Origin: Loxodes magnus
Lineage: Eukaryota > Ciliophora > Karyorelictea > Loxodida > Loxodidae
NCBI GenBank assembly: GCA_946699065.1
Contig: CAMPDV010000322.1
Span: forward strand, 1 to 64,000
Direction: 5' to 3'
DNA length: 64,000 bases
The stretch's first letter is position 1; the number at the start of each line of letters is the position of its first letter. The notes beneath the pieces are model-generated. The model had not been told where the DNA came from, ran no database searches, and saw only the letters and a list, made by a program, of their open reading frames with translations. Position numbers and translations under genes: made by a program. Of this stretch, positions 12,914 to 25,305 are shown one piece after another.

Positions 12914-15900
12914 GTTAGATTTAAATTTAATTTTAAGTAAATCAAAAATAGTTAGATTTAAATTTAATTTTAAGTAAATCAAAAATAGTTAGATTTAAAT
13001 TTAATTTTAAGTAAATCAAAAATAGTTAGATTTAAATTTAATTTTAAGTAAATCAAAAATAGTTAGATTTAAATTTAATTTTAAGTAAATCAAAAATAGT
13101 TAGATTTAGATTTTATTTTAAGTAAATCAAAAATAGTTAGATTTAAATTTAATTTTAAGTAAATCAAAAATAGTTAGATTTAGATTTAATTTTAAGTAAA
13201 TCAAAAATAGTTAGATTTAAATTTAATTTTAAGTAAATCAAAAATAGTTAGATTTAGATTTTATTTTAAGTAAATCAAAAATAGTTAGATTTAAATTTAA
13301 TTTTAAGTAAATTAAAAATAGTTAGATTTAAATTTAATTTTAAGTAAATCAAAAATAGTTAGATTTAAATTTAATTTTAAGTAAATCAAAAATAGTTAGA
13401 TTTAGATTTAATTTTAAGTAAATCAAAAATAGTTAGATTTAGATTTAATTTTAAGTAAATCAAAAATAGTTAGATTTAAATTTAACTTTAAGTATATCAA
13501 AAATAGTTAGATTTTGATTTAATTTTAAGTAAATCAAAAATAGTTAGATTTAAATTTAATTTTAAGTAAATCAAAAATAGTTAGATTTAAATTTAATTTT
13601 AAGTAAATCAAAAATAGTTAGATTTAGATTTTATTTTAAGTAAATCAAAAATAGTTAGATTTAAATTTAATTTTAAGTAAATCAAAAATAGTTAGATTTA
13701 GATTTTATTTTAAGTAAATCAAAAATAGTTAGATTTAAATTTAATTTTAAGTAAATCAAAAATAGTTAGATTTAAATTTAATTTTAAGTAAATCAAAAAT
13801 AGTTAGATTTAGATTTAATTTTAAGTAAATCAAAAATAGTTAGATTTAAATTTAATTTTAAGTAAATCAAAAATAGTTAGATTTAAATTTAATTTTAAGT
13901 AAATCAAAAATAGTTAGATTTAAATTTAATTTTAAGTAAATCAAAAATAGTTAGATTTAAATTTAATTTTAAGTAAATCAAAAATAGTTAGATTTAAATT
14001 TAATTTTAAGTAAATTAAAAATAGTTAGATTTAAATTTAATTTTAAGTAAATCAAAAATAGTTAGATTTAAATTTAATTTTAAGTAAATCAAAAATAGTT
14101 AGATTTAAATTTAATTTTAAGTAAATCAAAAATAGTTAGATTTAGATTTAATTTTAAGTAAATCAAAAATAGTTAGATTTAAATTTAACTTTAAGTATAT
14201 CAAAAATAGTTAGATTTTGATTTAATTTTAAGTAAATCAAAAATAGTTAGATTTAAATTTAATTTTAAGTAAATCAAAAATAGTTAGATTTAAATTTAAT
14301 TTTAAGTAAATCAAAAATAGTTAGATTTAAATTTAATTTTAAGTAAATCAAAAATAGTTAGATTTAAATTTAATTTTAAGTAAATCAAAAATAGTTAGAT
14401 TTAAATTTAATTTTAAGTAAATCAAAAATAGTTAGATTTAAATTTAATTTTAAGTAAATCAAAAATAGTTAGATTTAAATTTAATTTTAAGTAAATCAAA
14501 AATAGTTAGATTTAAATTTAATTTTAAGTAAATCAAAAATAGTTAGATTTAAATTTAATTTTAAGTAAATCAAAAATAGTTAGATTTAGATTTTATTTTA
14601 AGTAAATCAAAAATAGTTAGATTTAAATTTAATTTTAAGTAAATCAAAAATAGTTAGATTTAGATTTAATTTTAAGTAAATCAAAAATAGTTAGATTTAG
14701 ATTTTATTTTAAGTAAATCAAAAATAGTTAGATTTAAATTTAATTTTAAGTAAATCAAAAATAGTTAGATTTAGATTTTATTTTAAGTAAATCAAAAATA
14801 GTTAGATTTAAATTTAATTTTAAGTAAATCAAAAATAGTTAGATTTAAATTTAATTTTAAGTAAATCAAAAATAGTTAGATTTAAATTTAACTTTAAGTA
14901 TATAAAAATAGTTAGATTTTGATTTAATTTTAAGTAAATCAAAAATAGTTAGATTTAAATTTAATTTTAAGTAAATCAAAAATAGTTAGATTTAAATTTA
15001 ATTTTAAGTAAATCAAAAATAGTTAGATTTAAATTTAATTTTAAGTAAATCAAAAATAGTTAGATTTAAATTTAATTTTAAGTAAATCAAAAATAGTTAG
15101 ATTTAAATTTAATTTTAAGTAAATCAAAAATAGTTAGATTTAGATTTAATTTTAAGTAAATCAAAAATAGTTAGATTTAAATTTTATTTTAAGTAAATCA
15201 AAAATAGTTAGATTTAAATTTAATTTTAAGTAAATCAAAAATAGTTAGATTTCGATTTAATTTTAAGTAAATCAAAAATAGTTAGATTTAAATTTAATTT
15301 TAAGTAAATCAAAAATAGTTAGATTTAAATTTAATTTTAAGTAAATCAAAAATAGTTAGATTTAAATTTAATTTTAAGTAAATTAAAAATAGTTAGATTT
15401 AAATTTAATTTTAAGTAAATCAAAAATAGTTAGATTTAGATTTAATTTTAAGTAAATCAAAAATAGTTAGATTTAAATTTAATTTTAAGTAAATCAAAAA
15501 TAGTTAGATTTAGATTTTATTTTAAGTAAATCAAAAATAGTTAGATTTAAATTTAATTTTAAGTAAATCAAAAATAGTTAGATTTAAATTTAATTTTAAG
15601 TAAATCAAAAATAGTTAGATTTAAATTTAATTTTAAGTAAATCAAAAATAGTTAGATTTAGATTTAATTTTAAGTAAATCAAAAATAGTTAGATTTAAAT
15701 TTAATTTTAAGTAAATCAAAAATAGTTAGATTTAAATTTAATTTTAAGTATATCAAAAATAGTTAGATTTAGATTTAATTTTAAGTAAATCAAAAATAGT
15801 TAGATTTAAATTTAATTTTAAGTAAATCAAAAATAGTTAGATTTCGATTTAATTTTAAGTAAATCAAAAATAGTTAGATTTAAATTTAATTTTAAGTAAA

Positions 15901-17204
15901 TCAAAAATAGTTAGATTTAAATTTAATTTTAAGTAAATCAAAAATAGTTAGATTTCGATTTAATTTTAAGTAAATCAAAAATAGTTAGATTTAAATTTAA
16001 TTTTAAGTAAATCAAAAATAGTTAGATTTAAATTTAACTTTAAGTATATCAAAAATAGTTAGATTTAGATTTTATTTTAAGTAAATCAAAAATAGTTAGA
16101 TTTAAATTTAATTTTAAGTAAATCAAAAATAGTTAGATTTAAATTTAATTTTAAGTAAATCAAAAATAGTTAGATTTAAATTTAACTTTAAGTATATCAA
16201 AAATAGTTAGATTTAGATTTAATTTTAAGTAAATCAAAAATAGTTAGATTTAAATTTAATTTTAAGTAAATCAAAAATAGTTAGATTTAAATTTAATTTT
16301 AAGTAAATCAAAAATAGTTAGATTTAAATTTAATTTTAAGTAAATCAAAAATAGTTAGATTTAAATTTAATTTTAAGTAAATCAAAAATAGTTAGATTTA
16401 AATTTAATTTTAAGTAAATCAAAAATAGTTAGATTTAAATTTAATTTTAAGTAAATCAAAAATAGTTAGATTTAAATTTAATTTTAAGTAAATCAAAAAT
16501 AGTTAGATTTAAATTTAATTTTAAGTAAATCAAAAATAGTTAGATTTAAATTTAATTTTAAGTAAATCAAAAATAGTTAGATTTAAATTTAACTTTAAGT
16601 ATATCAAAAATAGTTAGATTTCGATTTAATTTTAAGTAAATCAAAAATAGTTAGATTTAAATTTAATTTTAAGTAAATCAAAAATAGTTAGATTTCGATT
16701 TAATTTTAAGTAAATCAAAAATAGTTAGATTTCGATTTAATTTTAAGTAAATCAAAAATAGTTAGATTTAAATTTACTTTTAAGTAAATCAAAAATAGTT
16801 AGATTTCGATTCAATTTTAAGTAAATTAAAAATAGTTAGATTTAAATTTAATTTTAAGTAAATCAAAAATAGTTAGATTTAAATTTAATTTTAAGTAAAT
16901 CAAAAATAGTTATGTTTAAATTTAATTTTAAGTAAATCAAAAATAGTTAGATTTAAATTTAATTTTAAGTAAATCAAAAATAGTTAGATTTAAATTTAAT
17001 TTTAAGTAAATCAAAAATAGTTAGATTTAAATTTAATTTTAAGTAAATCAAAAATAGTTAGATTTCGATTTAATTTTAAGTAAATCAAAAATAGTTAGAT
17101 TTCGATTTAATTTTAAGTAAATCAAAAATAGTTAGATTTCGATTTAATTTTAAGTAAATCAAAAATAGTTAGATTTAAATTTAATTTTAAGTAAATCAAA
17201 AATA

Positions 17205-18906
17205 GTTATGTTTAAATTTAATTTTAAGTAAATCAAAAATAGTTAGATTTAAATTTAATTTTAAGTAAATCAAAAATAGTTAGATTTAAATTTAATTTTA
17301 AGTAAATCAAAAATAGTTAGATTTAAATTTAATTTTAAGTAAATCAAAAATAGTTAGATTTCGATTTAATTTTAAGTAAATCAAAAATAGTTAGATTTAA
17401 ATTTAATTTTAAGTAAATCAAAAATAGTTAGATTTAAATTTAATTTTAAGTAAATCAAAAATAGTTATGTTTAAATTTAATTTTAAGTAAATCAAAAATA
17501 GTTAGATTTAAATTTAATTTTAAGTAAATTAAAAATAGTTAGATTTAAATTTAATTTTAAGTAAATCAAAAATAGTTAGATTTAAATTTAATTTTAAGTA
17601 AATCAAAAATAGTTAGATTTAAATTTAATTTTAAGTAAATCAAAAATAGTTAGATTTAAATTTAATTTTAAGTAAATCAAAAATAGTTAGATTTAAATTT
17701 AATTTTAAGTAAATTAAAAATAGTTAGATTTCGATTTAACTTGAAGTAAATCAAAAATAGTTAGATTTAAATTTAATTTTAAGTAAATCAAAAATAGTTA
17801 GATTTAAATTTAATTTTAAGTAAATCAAAAATAGTTAGATTTAAATTTAATTTTAAGTAAATCAGAAATAGTTAGATTTAAATTTAACTTTAAGTAAGGC
17901 AAAGATAGTTTGATTTAAATTTAATTTTAAGTAAGGCAAAGATAGTTTGATTTAAATTTAATTTTAAGTAAATCAAAAATAGTTAGATTTCGATTTAATT
18001 TTAAGTAAATCAAAAATAGTTAGATTTAGATTTAATTTTAAGTAAATCAAAAATAGTTATGTTTAAATTTAATTTTAAGTAAATCAAAAATAGTTAGATT
18101 TAAATTTAATTTTAAGTAAATCAAAAATAGTTAGATTTAAATTTAATTTTAAGTAAATCAAAAATAGTTAGATTTAAATTTAATTTTAAGTAAATCAAAA
18201 ATAGTTAGATTTCGATTTAATTTTAAGTAAATCAAAAATAGTTAGATTTAAATTTAATTTTAAGTAAATCAAAAATAGTTAGATTTAAATTTAATTTTAA
18301 GTAAATCAAAAATAGTTATGTTTAAATTTAATTTTAAGTAAATCAAAAATAGTTAGATTTAAATTTAATTTTAAGTAAATTAAAAATAGTTAGATTTAAA
18401 TTTAATTTTAAGTAAATCAAAAATAGTTAGATTTAAATTTAATTTTAAGTAAATCAAAAATAGTTAGATTTAAATTTAATTTTAAGTAAATCAAAAATAG
18501 TTAGATTTAAATTTAATTTTAAGTAAATCAAAAATAGTTAGATTTAAATTTAATTTTAAGTAAATTAAAAATAGTTAGATTTCGATTTAACTTGAAGTAA
18601 ATCAAAAATAGTTAGATTTAAATTTAATTTTAAGTAAATCAAAAATAGTTAGATTTAAATTTAATTTTAAGTAAATCAAAAATAGTTAGATTTAAATTTA
18701 ATTTTAAGTAAATCAGAAATAGTTAGATTTAAATTTAACTTTAAGTAAGGCAAAGATAGTTTGATTTAAATTTAATTTTAAGTAAGGCAAAGATAGTTTG
18801 ATTTAAATTTAATTTTAAGTAAATCAAAAATAGTTAGATTTCGATTTAATTTTAAGTAAATCAAAAATAGTTAGATTTAGATTTAATTTTAAGTAAATCA
18901 AAAATA
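17205..18906 (+). repeat. 23-monomer higher-order repeat, two tandem copies (851 bp each)
   Basis: Copy 1 is 17,205-18,055 and copy 2 is 18,056-18,906. Matching landmarks all lie 851 bp apart: GTTATG units at 17,205/18,056 and 17,464/18,315, the CGA plus T21G unit at 17,731/18,582, and the first AAGGC unit at 17,897/18,748. Left of 17,205 and right of 18,906 the orders diverge, so the breakpoints can be placed to one monomer. Copies look identical by eye. Confidence 0.93.
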
Positions 18907-19647
18907 GTTAGATTTAAATTTAATTTTAAGTAAATCAAAAATAGTTAGATTTAAATTTAATTTTAAGTAAATCAAAAATAGTTAGATTTAAATTTAATTT
19001 TAAGTAAATCAAAAATAGTTAGATTTAGATTTAATTTTAAGTAAATCAAAAATAGTTAGATTTAGATTTAATTTTAAGTAAATCAAAAATAGTTAGATTT
19101 AAATTTAACTTTAAGTATATCAAAAATAGTTAGATTTTGATTTAATTTTAAGTAAATCAAAAATAGTTAGATTTAAATTTAATTTTAAGTATATCAAAAA
19201 TAGTTAGATTTTGATTTAATTTTAAGTAAATCAAAAATAGTTAGATTTAAATTTAATTTTAAGTAAATCAAAAATAGTTAGATTTAGATTTTATTTTAAG
19301 TAAATCAAAAATAGTTAGATTTAAATTTAATTTTAAGTAAATCAAAAATAGTTAGATTTAAATTTAATTTTAAGTAAATCAAAAATAGTTAGATTTAAAT
19401 TTAATTTTAAGTAAATCAAAAATAGTTAGATTTAAATTTAATTTTAAGTAAATCAAAAATAGTTAGATTTAGATTTAATTTTAAGTAAATCAAAAATAGT
19501 TAGATTTAGATTTAATTTTAAGTAAATTAAAAATAGTTAGATTTAAATTTAATTTTAAGTAAATCAAAAATAGTTAGATTTAAATTTAACTTTAAGTATA
19601 TCAAAAATAGTTAGATTTAGATTTAATTTTAAGTAAATCAAAAATAG

Positions 19648-19682
19648 TTAGATTTAAATTTACTTTTAAGTAAATAAAATAG
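19648..19682 (+). repeat. 35-bp monomer, the only two-base deletion
   Basis: This A17C unit ends AAATAAAATA in place of AAATCAAAAATA, losing two bases at the C/A-run. The other 19 shortened monomers lose a single base. Sixteen of those are also at the C30/A-run, near 14,889, 37,876, 38,173, 40,058, 40,535, 40,945, 41,203, 43,050, 45,341, 46,709, 47,300, 48,744, 54,147, 58,989 and 61,985. The remaining ones are in the TTTAAA core at about 30,085, 34,302, 42,622 and 43,656. Confidence 0.8.
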
Positions 19683-19866
19683 TTAGATTTCGATTTAACT
19701 TTAAGTAAATCAAAAATAGTTAGATTTCGATTTAATTTTAAGTAAATCAAAAATAGTTAGATTTAGATTTAATTTTAAGTAAATCAAAAATAGTTAGATT
19801 TAAATTTAACTTTAAGTAAATCAAAAATAGTTAGATTTAAATTTAATTTTAAGTAAATCAAAAATA

Positions 19867-21457
19867 GTTATGTTTAAATTTAATTTTAAGTAAATCAAAA
19901 ATAGTTAGATTTAAATTTAATTTTAAGTAAATTAAAAATAGTTAGATTTAAATTTAATTTTAAGTAAATCAAAAATAGTTAGATTTAAATTTAATTTTAA
20001 GTAAATCAAAAATAGTTAGATTTAAATTTAATTTTAAGTAAATCAAAAATAGTTAGATTTAAATTTAATTTTAAATAAATCAAAAATAGTTAGGTTTAAA
20101 TTTAATTTTAAGTAAATCAAAAATAGTTAGATTTAGATTTAATTTTAAGTAAATCAAAAATAGTTAGATTTAAATTTAATTTTAAGTAAATCAAAAATAG
20201 TTAGATCTAAATTTAATTTTAAGTAAATCAAAAATAGTTAGATTTAAATTTAATTTTAAGTAAATCAAAAATAGTTAGATTTAAATTTAATTTTAAGTAA
20301 ATCAAAAATAGTTAGATTTAAATTTAATTTTAAGTAAATCAAAAATAGTTAGATTTCGATTTAACTTGAAGTAAATTAAAAATAGTTAGATTTCGATTTA
20401 ATTTTAAGTAAATTAAAAATAGTTAGATTTAGATTTAATTTTAAGTAAATCAAAAATAGTTAGATTTAAATTTAATTTTAAGTAAATCAAAAATAGTTAG
20501 ATTTAGATTTAATTTTAAGTAAATCAAAAATAGTTAGATTTAAATTTAACTTTAAGTAAATCAAAAATAGTTAGATTTCGATTTAATTTTAAGTAAATCA
20601 AAAATAGTTAGATTTAAATTTAATTTTAAGTAAATCAAAAATAGTTATGTTTAAATTTAATTTTAAGTAAATCAAAAATAGTTAGATTTAAATTTAATTT
20701 TAAGTAAATCAAAAATAGTTAGATTTAAATTTAATTTTAAGTAAATCAAAAATAGTTAGATTTAAATTTAATTTTAAGTAAATCAAAAATAGTTATGTTT
20801 AAATTTAATTTTAAGTAAATCAAAAATAGTTAGATTTAAATTTAATTTTAAGTAAATTAAAAATAGTTAGATTTAAATTTAATTTTAAGTAAATCAAAAA
20901 TAGTTAGATTTAAATTTAATTTTAAGTAAATCAAAAATAGTTAGATTTAAATTTAATTTTAAGTAAATCAAAAATAGTTAGATTTAAATTTAATTTTAAA
21001 TAAATCAAAAATAGTTAGGTTTAAATTTAATTTTAAGTAAATCAAAAATAGTTAGATTTAGATTTAATTTTAAGTAAATCAAAAATAGTTAGATTTAAAT
21101 TTAATTTTAAGTAAATCAAAAATAGTTAGATCTAAATTTAATTTTAAGTAAATCAAAAATAGTTAGATTTAAATTTAATTTTAAGTAAATCAAAAATAGT
21201 TAGATTTAAATTTAATTTTAAGTAAATCAAAAATAGTTAGATTTAAATTTAATTTTAAGTAAATCAAAAATAGTTAGATTTCGATTTAACTTGAAGTAAA
21301 TTAAAAATAGTTAGATTTCGATTTAATTTTAAGTAAATTAAAAATAGTTAGATTTAGATTTAATTTTAAGTAAATCAAAAATAGTTAGATTTAAATTTAA
21401 TTTTAAGTAAATCAAAAATAGTTAGATTTAGATTTAATTTTAAGTAAATCAAAGATA
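19867..21457 (+). repeat. 25-monomer higher-order repeat (925 bp)
   Basis: A GTTATG unit at 19,867 recurs at 20,792. A GTTAGG unit preceded by a G24A unit occurs at 20,089 and 21,014, and a T8C unit creating AGATCT lies near 20,205 and 21,130. All are 925 bp apart. About 18 consecutive monomers match; the second copy departs after about 21,457. A weaker third trace follows, with GTTAGG at 21,939 and AGATCT near 22,055, again exactly 925 bp on, although several surrounding units differ. This suggests an older third copy that has been partly overwritten. Confidence 0.88.
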
Positions 21458-24400
21458 GTTTGATTTAAATTTAATTTTAAGTAAATCAAAAATAGTTAGA
21501 TTTCGATTTAATTTTAAGTAAATCAAAAATAGTTAGATTTAAATTTAACTTTAAGTAAGGCAAAGATAGTTAGATTTAAATTTAATTTTAAGTAAGGCAA
21601 AGATAGTTTGATTTAAATTTAATTTTAAGTAAATCAAAAATAGTTAGATTTCGATTTAATTTTAAGTAAATCAAAAATAGTTAGATTTAGATTTAATTTT
21701 AAGTAAATCAAAAATAGTTAGATTTAAATTTAATTTTAAGTAAATCAAAAATAGTTATGTTTAAATTTAATTTTAAGTAAATCAAAAATAGTTAGATTTC
21801 GATTTAATTTTAAGTAAATCAAAAATAGTTAGATTTCGATTTAACTTGAAGTAAATCAAAAATAGTTAGATTTAAATTTAATTTTAAGTAAATCAAAAAT
21901 AGTTAGATTTAAATTTAATTTTAAGTAAATCAAAAATAGTTAGGTTTAAATTTAATTTTAAGTAAATCAAAAATAGTTAGATTTCGATTTAATTTTAAGT
22001 AAATCAAAAATAGTTAGATTTAAATTTAATTTTAAGTAAATCAAAAATAGTTAGATCTAAATTTAATTTTAAGTAAATCAAAAATAGTTAGATTTAAATT
22101 TAATTTTAAGTAAATCAAAAATAGTTAGATTTAAATTTAATTTTAAGTAAATCAAAAATAGTTAGATTTCGATTTAATTTTAAGTAAATCAAAAATAGTT
22201 AGATTTAAATTTAATTTTAAGTAAATCAAAAATAGTTAGATTTAAATTTAATTTTAAGTAAATCAAAAATAGTTAGATTTAAATTTAACTTTAAGTAAGG
22301 CAAAAATAGTTAGATTTCGATTTAACTTGAAGTAAATTAAAAATAGTTAGATTTCGATTTAACTTGAAGTAAATCAAAAATAGTTAGATTTAAATTTAAT
22401 TTTAAGTAAATCAAAAATAGTTAGATTTCGATTTAATTTTAAGTAAATCAAAAATAGTTAGATTTAAATTTAACTTTAAGTAAGGCAAAGATAGTTTGAT
22501 TTAAATTTAATTTTAAGTAAGGCAAAGATAGTTTGATTTAAATTTAATTTTAAGTAAATCAAAAATAGTTAGATTTAGATTTAATTTTAAGTAAATCAAA
22601 AATAGTTAGATTTAGATTTAATTTTAAGTAAATCAAAAATAGTTAGATTTAAATTTAATTTTAAGTAAATCAAAAATAGTTATGTTTAAATTTACTTTTA
22701 AGTAAATCAAAAATAGTTATGTTTAAATTTAATTTTAAGTAAATCAAAAATAGTTAGATTTCGATTTAATTTTAAGTAAATCAAAAATAGTTAGATTTAA
22801 ATTTAATTTTAAGTAAATCAAAAATAGTTAGATTTAAATTTAATTTTAAGTAAATCAAAAATAGTTAGATTTAAATTTAATTTTAAGTAAATCAAAAATA
22901 GTTAGATTTAAATTTAATTTTAAGTAAATCAAAAATAGTTAGATTTAAATTTAATTTTAAGTAAATCAAAAATAGTTAGATTTAAATTTAATTTTAAGTA
23001 AATCAAAAATAGTTAGATTTAAATTTAATTTTAAGTAAATCAAAAATAGTTAGATTTAAATTTAATTTTAAGTAAATCAAAAATAGTTAGATTTCGATTT
23101 AATTTTAAGTAAATCAAAAATAGTTAGATTTAAATTTAATTTTAAGTAAATCAAAAATAGTTAGATTTAAATTTAATTTTAAGTAAATCAAAAATAGTTA
23201 GATTTAAATTTAATTTTAAGTAAATCAAAAATAGTTAGATTTAAATTTAACTTTAAGTAAATCAAAAATAGTTAGATTTCGATTTAATTTTAAGTAAATC
23301 AAAAATAGTTAGATTTAAATTTAACTTTAAGTAAGGCAAAGATAGTTTGATTTAAATTTAATTTTAAGTAAGGCAAAGATTGTTTGATTTAAATTTAATT
23401 TTAAGTAAATCAAAAATAGTTAGATTTCGATTTAACTTTAAGTAAGGCAAAAATAGTTAGATTTCGATTTAATTTTAAGTAAATCAAAAATAGTTAGATT
23501 TAAATTTAATTTTAAGTAAATCAAAAATAGTTAGATTTAAATTTAATTTTAAGTAAATCAAAAATAGTTAGATTTCGATTTAATTTTAAGTAAATCAAAA
23601 ATAGTTAGATTTAAATTTAATTTTAAGTAAATCAAAAATAGTTAGATTTAAATTTAATTTTAAGTAAATCAAAAATAGTTAGATTTAAATTTAATTTTAA
23701 GTAAATCAAAAATAGTTAGATTTCGATTTAATTTTAAGTAAATCAAAAATAGTTAGATTTCGATTTAATTTTAAGTAAATCAAAAATAGTTAGATTTAAA
23801 TTTAATTTTAAGTAAATTAAAAATAGTTAGATTTAAATTTAATTTTAAGTAAATCAGAAATAGTTAGATTTAAATTTAACTTTAAGTAAGGCAAAGATAG
23901 TTTGATTTAAATTTAATTTTAAGTAAATCAAAAATAGTTAGATTTCGATTTAATTTTAAGTAAATCAAAAATAGTTAGATTTAAATTTAATTTTAAGTAA
24001 ATCAAAAATAGTTAGATTTAAATTTAATTTTAAATAAATCAAAAATAGTTAGATTTAAATTTAATTTTAAGTAAATTAAAAATAGTTAGATTTAAATTTA
24101 ATTTTAAGTAAATCAAAAATAGTTAGATTTAAATTTAATTTTAAGTAAATTAAAAATAGTTAGATTTAAATTTAACTTGAAGTAAATCAAAAATAGTTAG
24201 ATTTAAATTTAATTTTAAGTAAATCAAAAATAGTTAGATTTAAATTTAATTTTAAGTAAATCAAAAATAGTTAGATTTAAATTTAATTTTAAGTAAATCA
24301 AAAATAGTTAGATTTCGATTTAATTTTAAATAAATCAAAAATAGTTAGATTTAAATTTAATTTTAAGTAAATCAAAAATAGTTAGATTTCGATTTAATTT

Positions 24401-24565
24401 TAAGTAAATCAAAAATAGTTAGATTTAGATTTAATTTTAAGTAAATCAAAAATAGTTAGATTTAAATTTAATTTTAAGTAAATCAAAAATAGTTAGATTT
24501 AAATTTAACTTTAAGTAAATCAAAAATAGTTAGATTTCGATTTAATTTTAAGTAAATCAAAAATA

Positions 24566-25305
24566 GTTAGATTTAAATTTAACTTTAAGTAAGGCAAAGA
24601 TAGTTTGATTTAAATTTAATTTTAAGTAAATCAAAAATAGTTAGATTTCGATTTAATTTTAAGTAAATCAAAAATAGTTAGATTTAGATTTAATTTTAAG
24701 TAAATCAAAAATAGTTAGATTTAAATTTAATTTTAAGTAAATCAAAAATAGTTATGTTTAAATTTACTTTTAAGTAAATCAAAAATAGTTATGTTTAAAT
24801 TTAATTTTAAGTAAATCAAAAATAGTTAGATTTCGATTTAATTTTAAGTAAATCAAAAATAGTTAGATTTAAATTTAATTTTAAGTAAATCAAAAATAGT
24901 TAGATTTAAATTTAATTTTAAGTAAATCAGAAATAGTTAGATTTAAATTTAACTTTAAGTAAGGCAAAGATAGTTTGATTTAAATTTAATTTTAAGTAAA
25001 TCAAAAATAGTTAGATTTCGATTTAATTTTAAGTAAATCAAAAATAGTTAGATTTAGATTTAATTTTAAGTAAATCAAAAATAGTTAGATTTAAATTTAA
25101 TTTTAAGTAAATCAAAAATAGTTATGTTTAAATTTAATTTTAAGTAAATCAAAAATAGTTATGTTTAAATTTAATTTTAAGTAAATCGAAAATAGTTAGA
25201 TTTCGATTTAACTTTAAGTAAATCAAAAATAGTTAGATTTAAATTTAATTTTAAGTAAATCAAAAATAGTTAGATTTAAATTTAATTTTAAGTAAATCAA
25301 AAATA
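24566..25305 (+). repeat. 10-monomer higher-order repeat, two copies (370 bp each)
   Basis: Copies at 24,566-24,935 and 24,936-25,305 share the order AAGGC unit, AAA, CGA, AGA, AAA, GTTATG, GTTATG, CGA, AAA, AAA. The paired GTTATG units at 24,751 and 25,121 are 370 bp apart. A related but diverged series begins near 22,456. A separate seven-monomer series flanks the pair at a 1,036-bp (28-monomer) spacing: it starts with a CGA/G24A unit at 24,307 and 25,343. Confidence 0.85.

Larger units (their letters stand above)
1..19700. repeat. Satellite domain 1: AAA/AGA-core monomers
   Basis: Most monomers here have core AAA or AGA and an unmodified AATTTTAAG middle. Two variants mark the domain: A16T (giving TTTTATTTTAAG) and A27T (giving AGTATATC). 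The A27T unit usually also carries T18C and is often followed directly by a TGA-core unit, a recurring pair (for example near 8,640, 12,450, 13,490 and 14,190). CGA cores are a minority and cluster near 2.15-4.55 kb, 7.1-7.4 kb and 16.6-17.4 kb. GC is close to the monomer minimum of about 11-13%. The right limit is a gradual turnover placed by eye near 19.7 kb, where A16T units stop, AGA becomes sparse and A27T becomes rare. Confidence 0.8.
16620..19700. repeat. Right copy of the long-range duplicated satellite segment
   Basis: This is the counterpart of about 7,140-9,800. It contains the same order of rare variants but has been enlarged internally by the 23-monomer tandem duplication at 17,205-18,906. 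Near its right edge an A17C unit at about 19,660-19,680 has a two-base deletion that the left copy lacks. The match is based on variant order, not on a full alignment, so its edges are approximate. Confidence 0.72.

Noticed and set aside
14880-14930. TATA-like sequence (TATAAAAAT) as a promoter
   Set aside because: It results from loss of one base in an A27T monomer; no downstream gene or initiator is visible.
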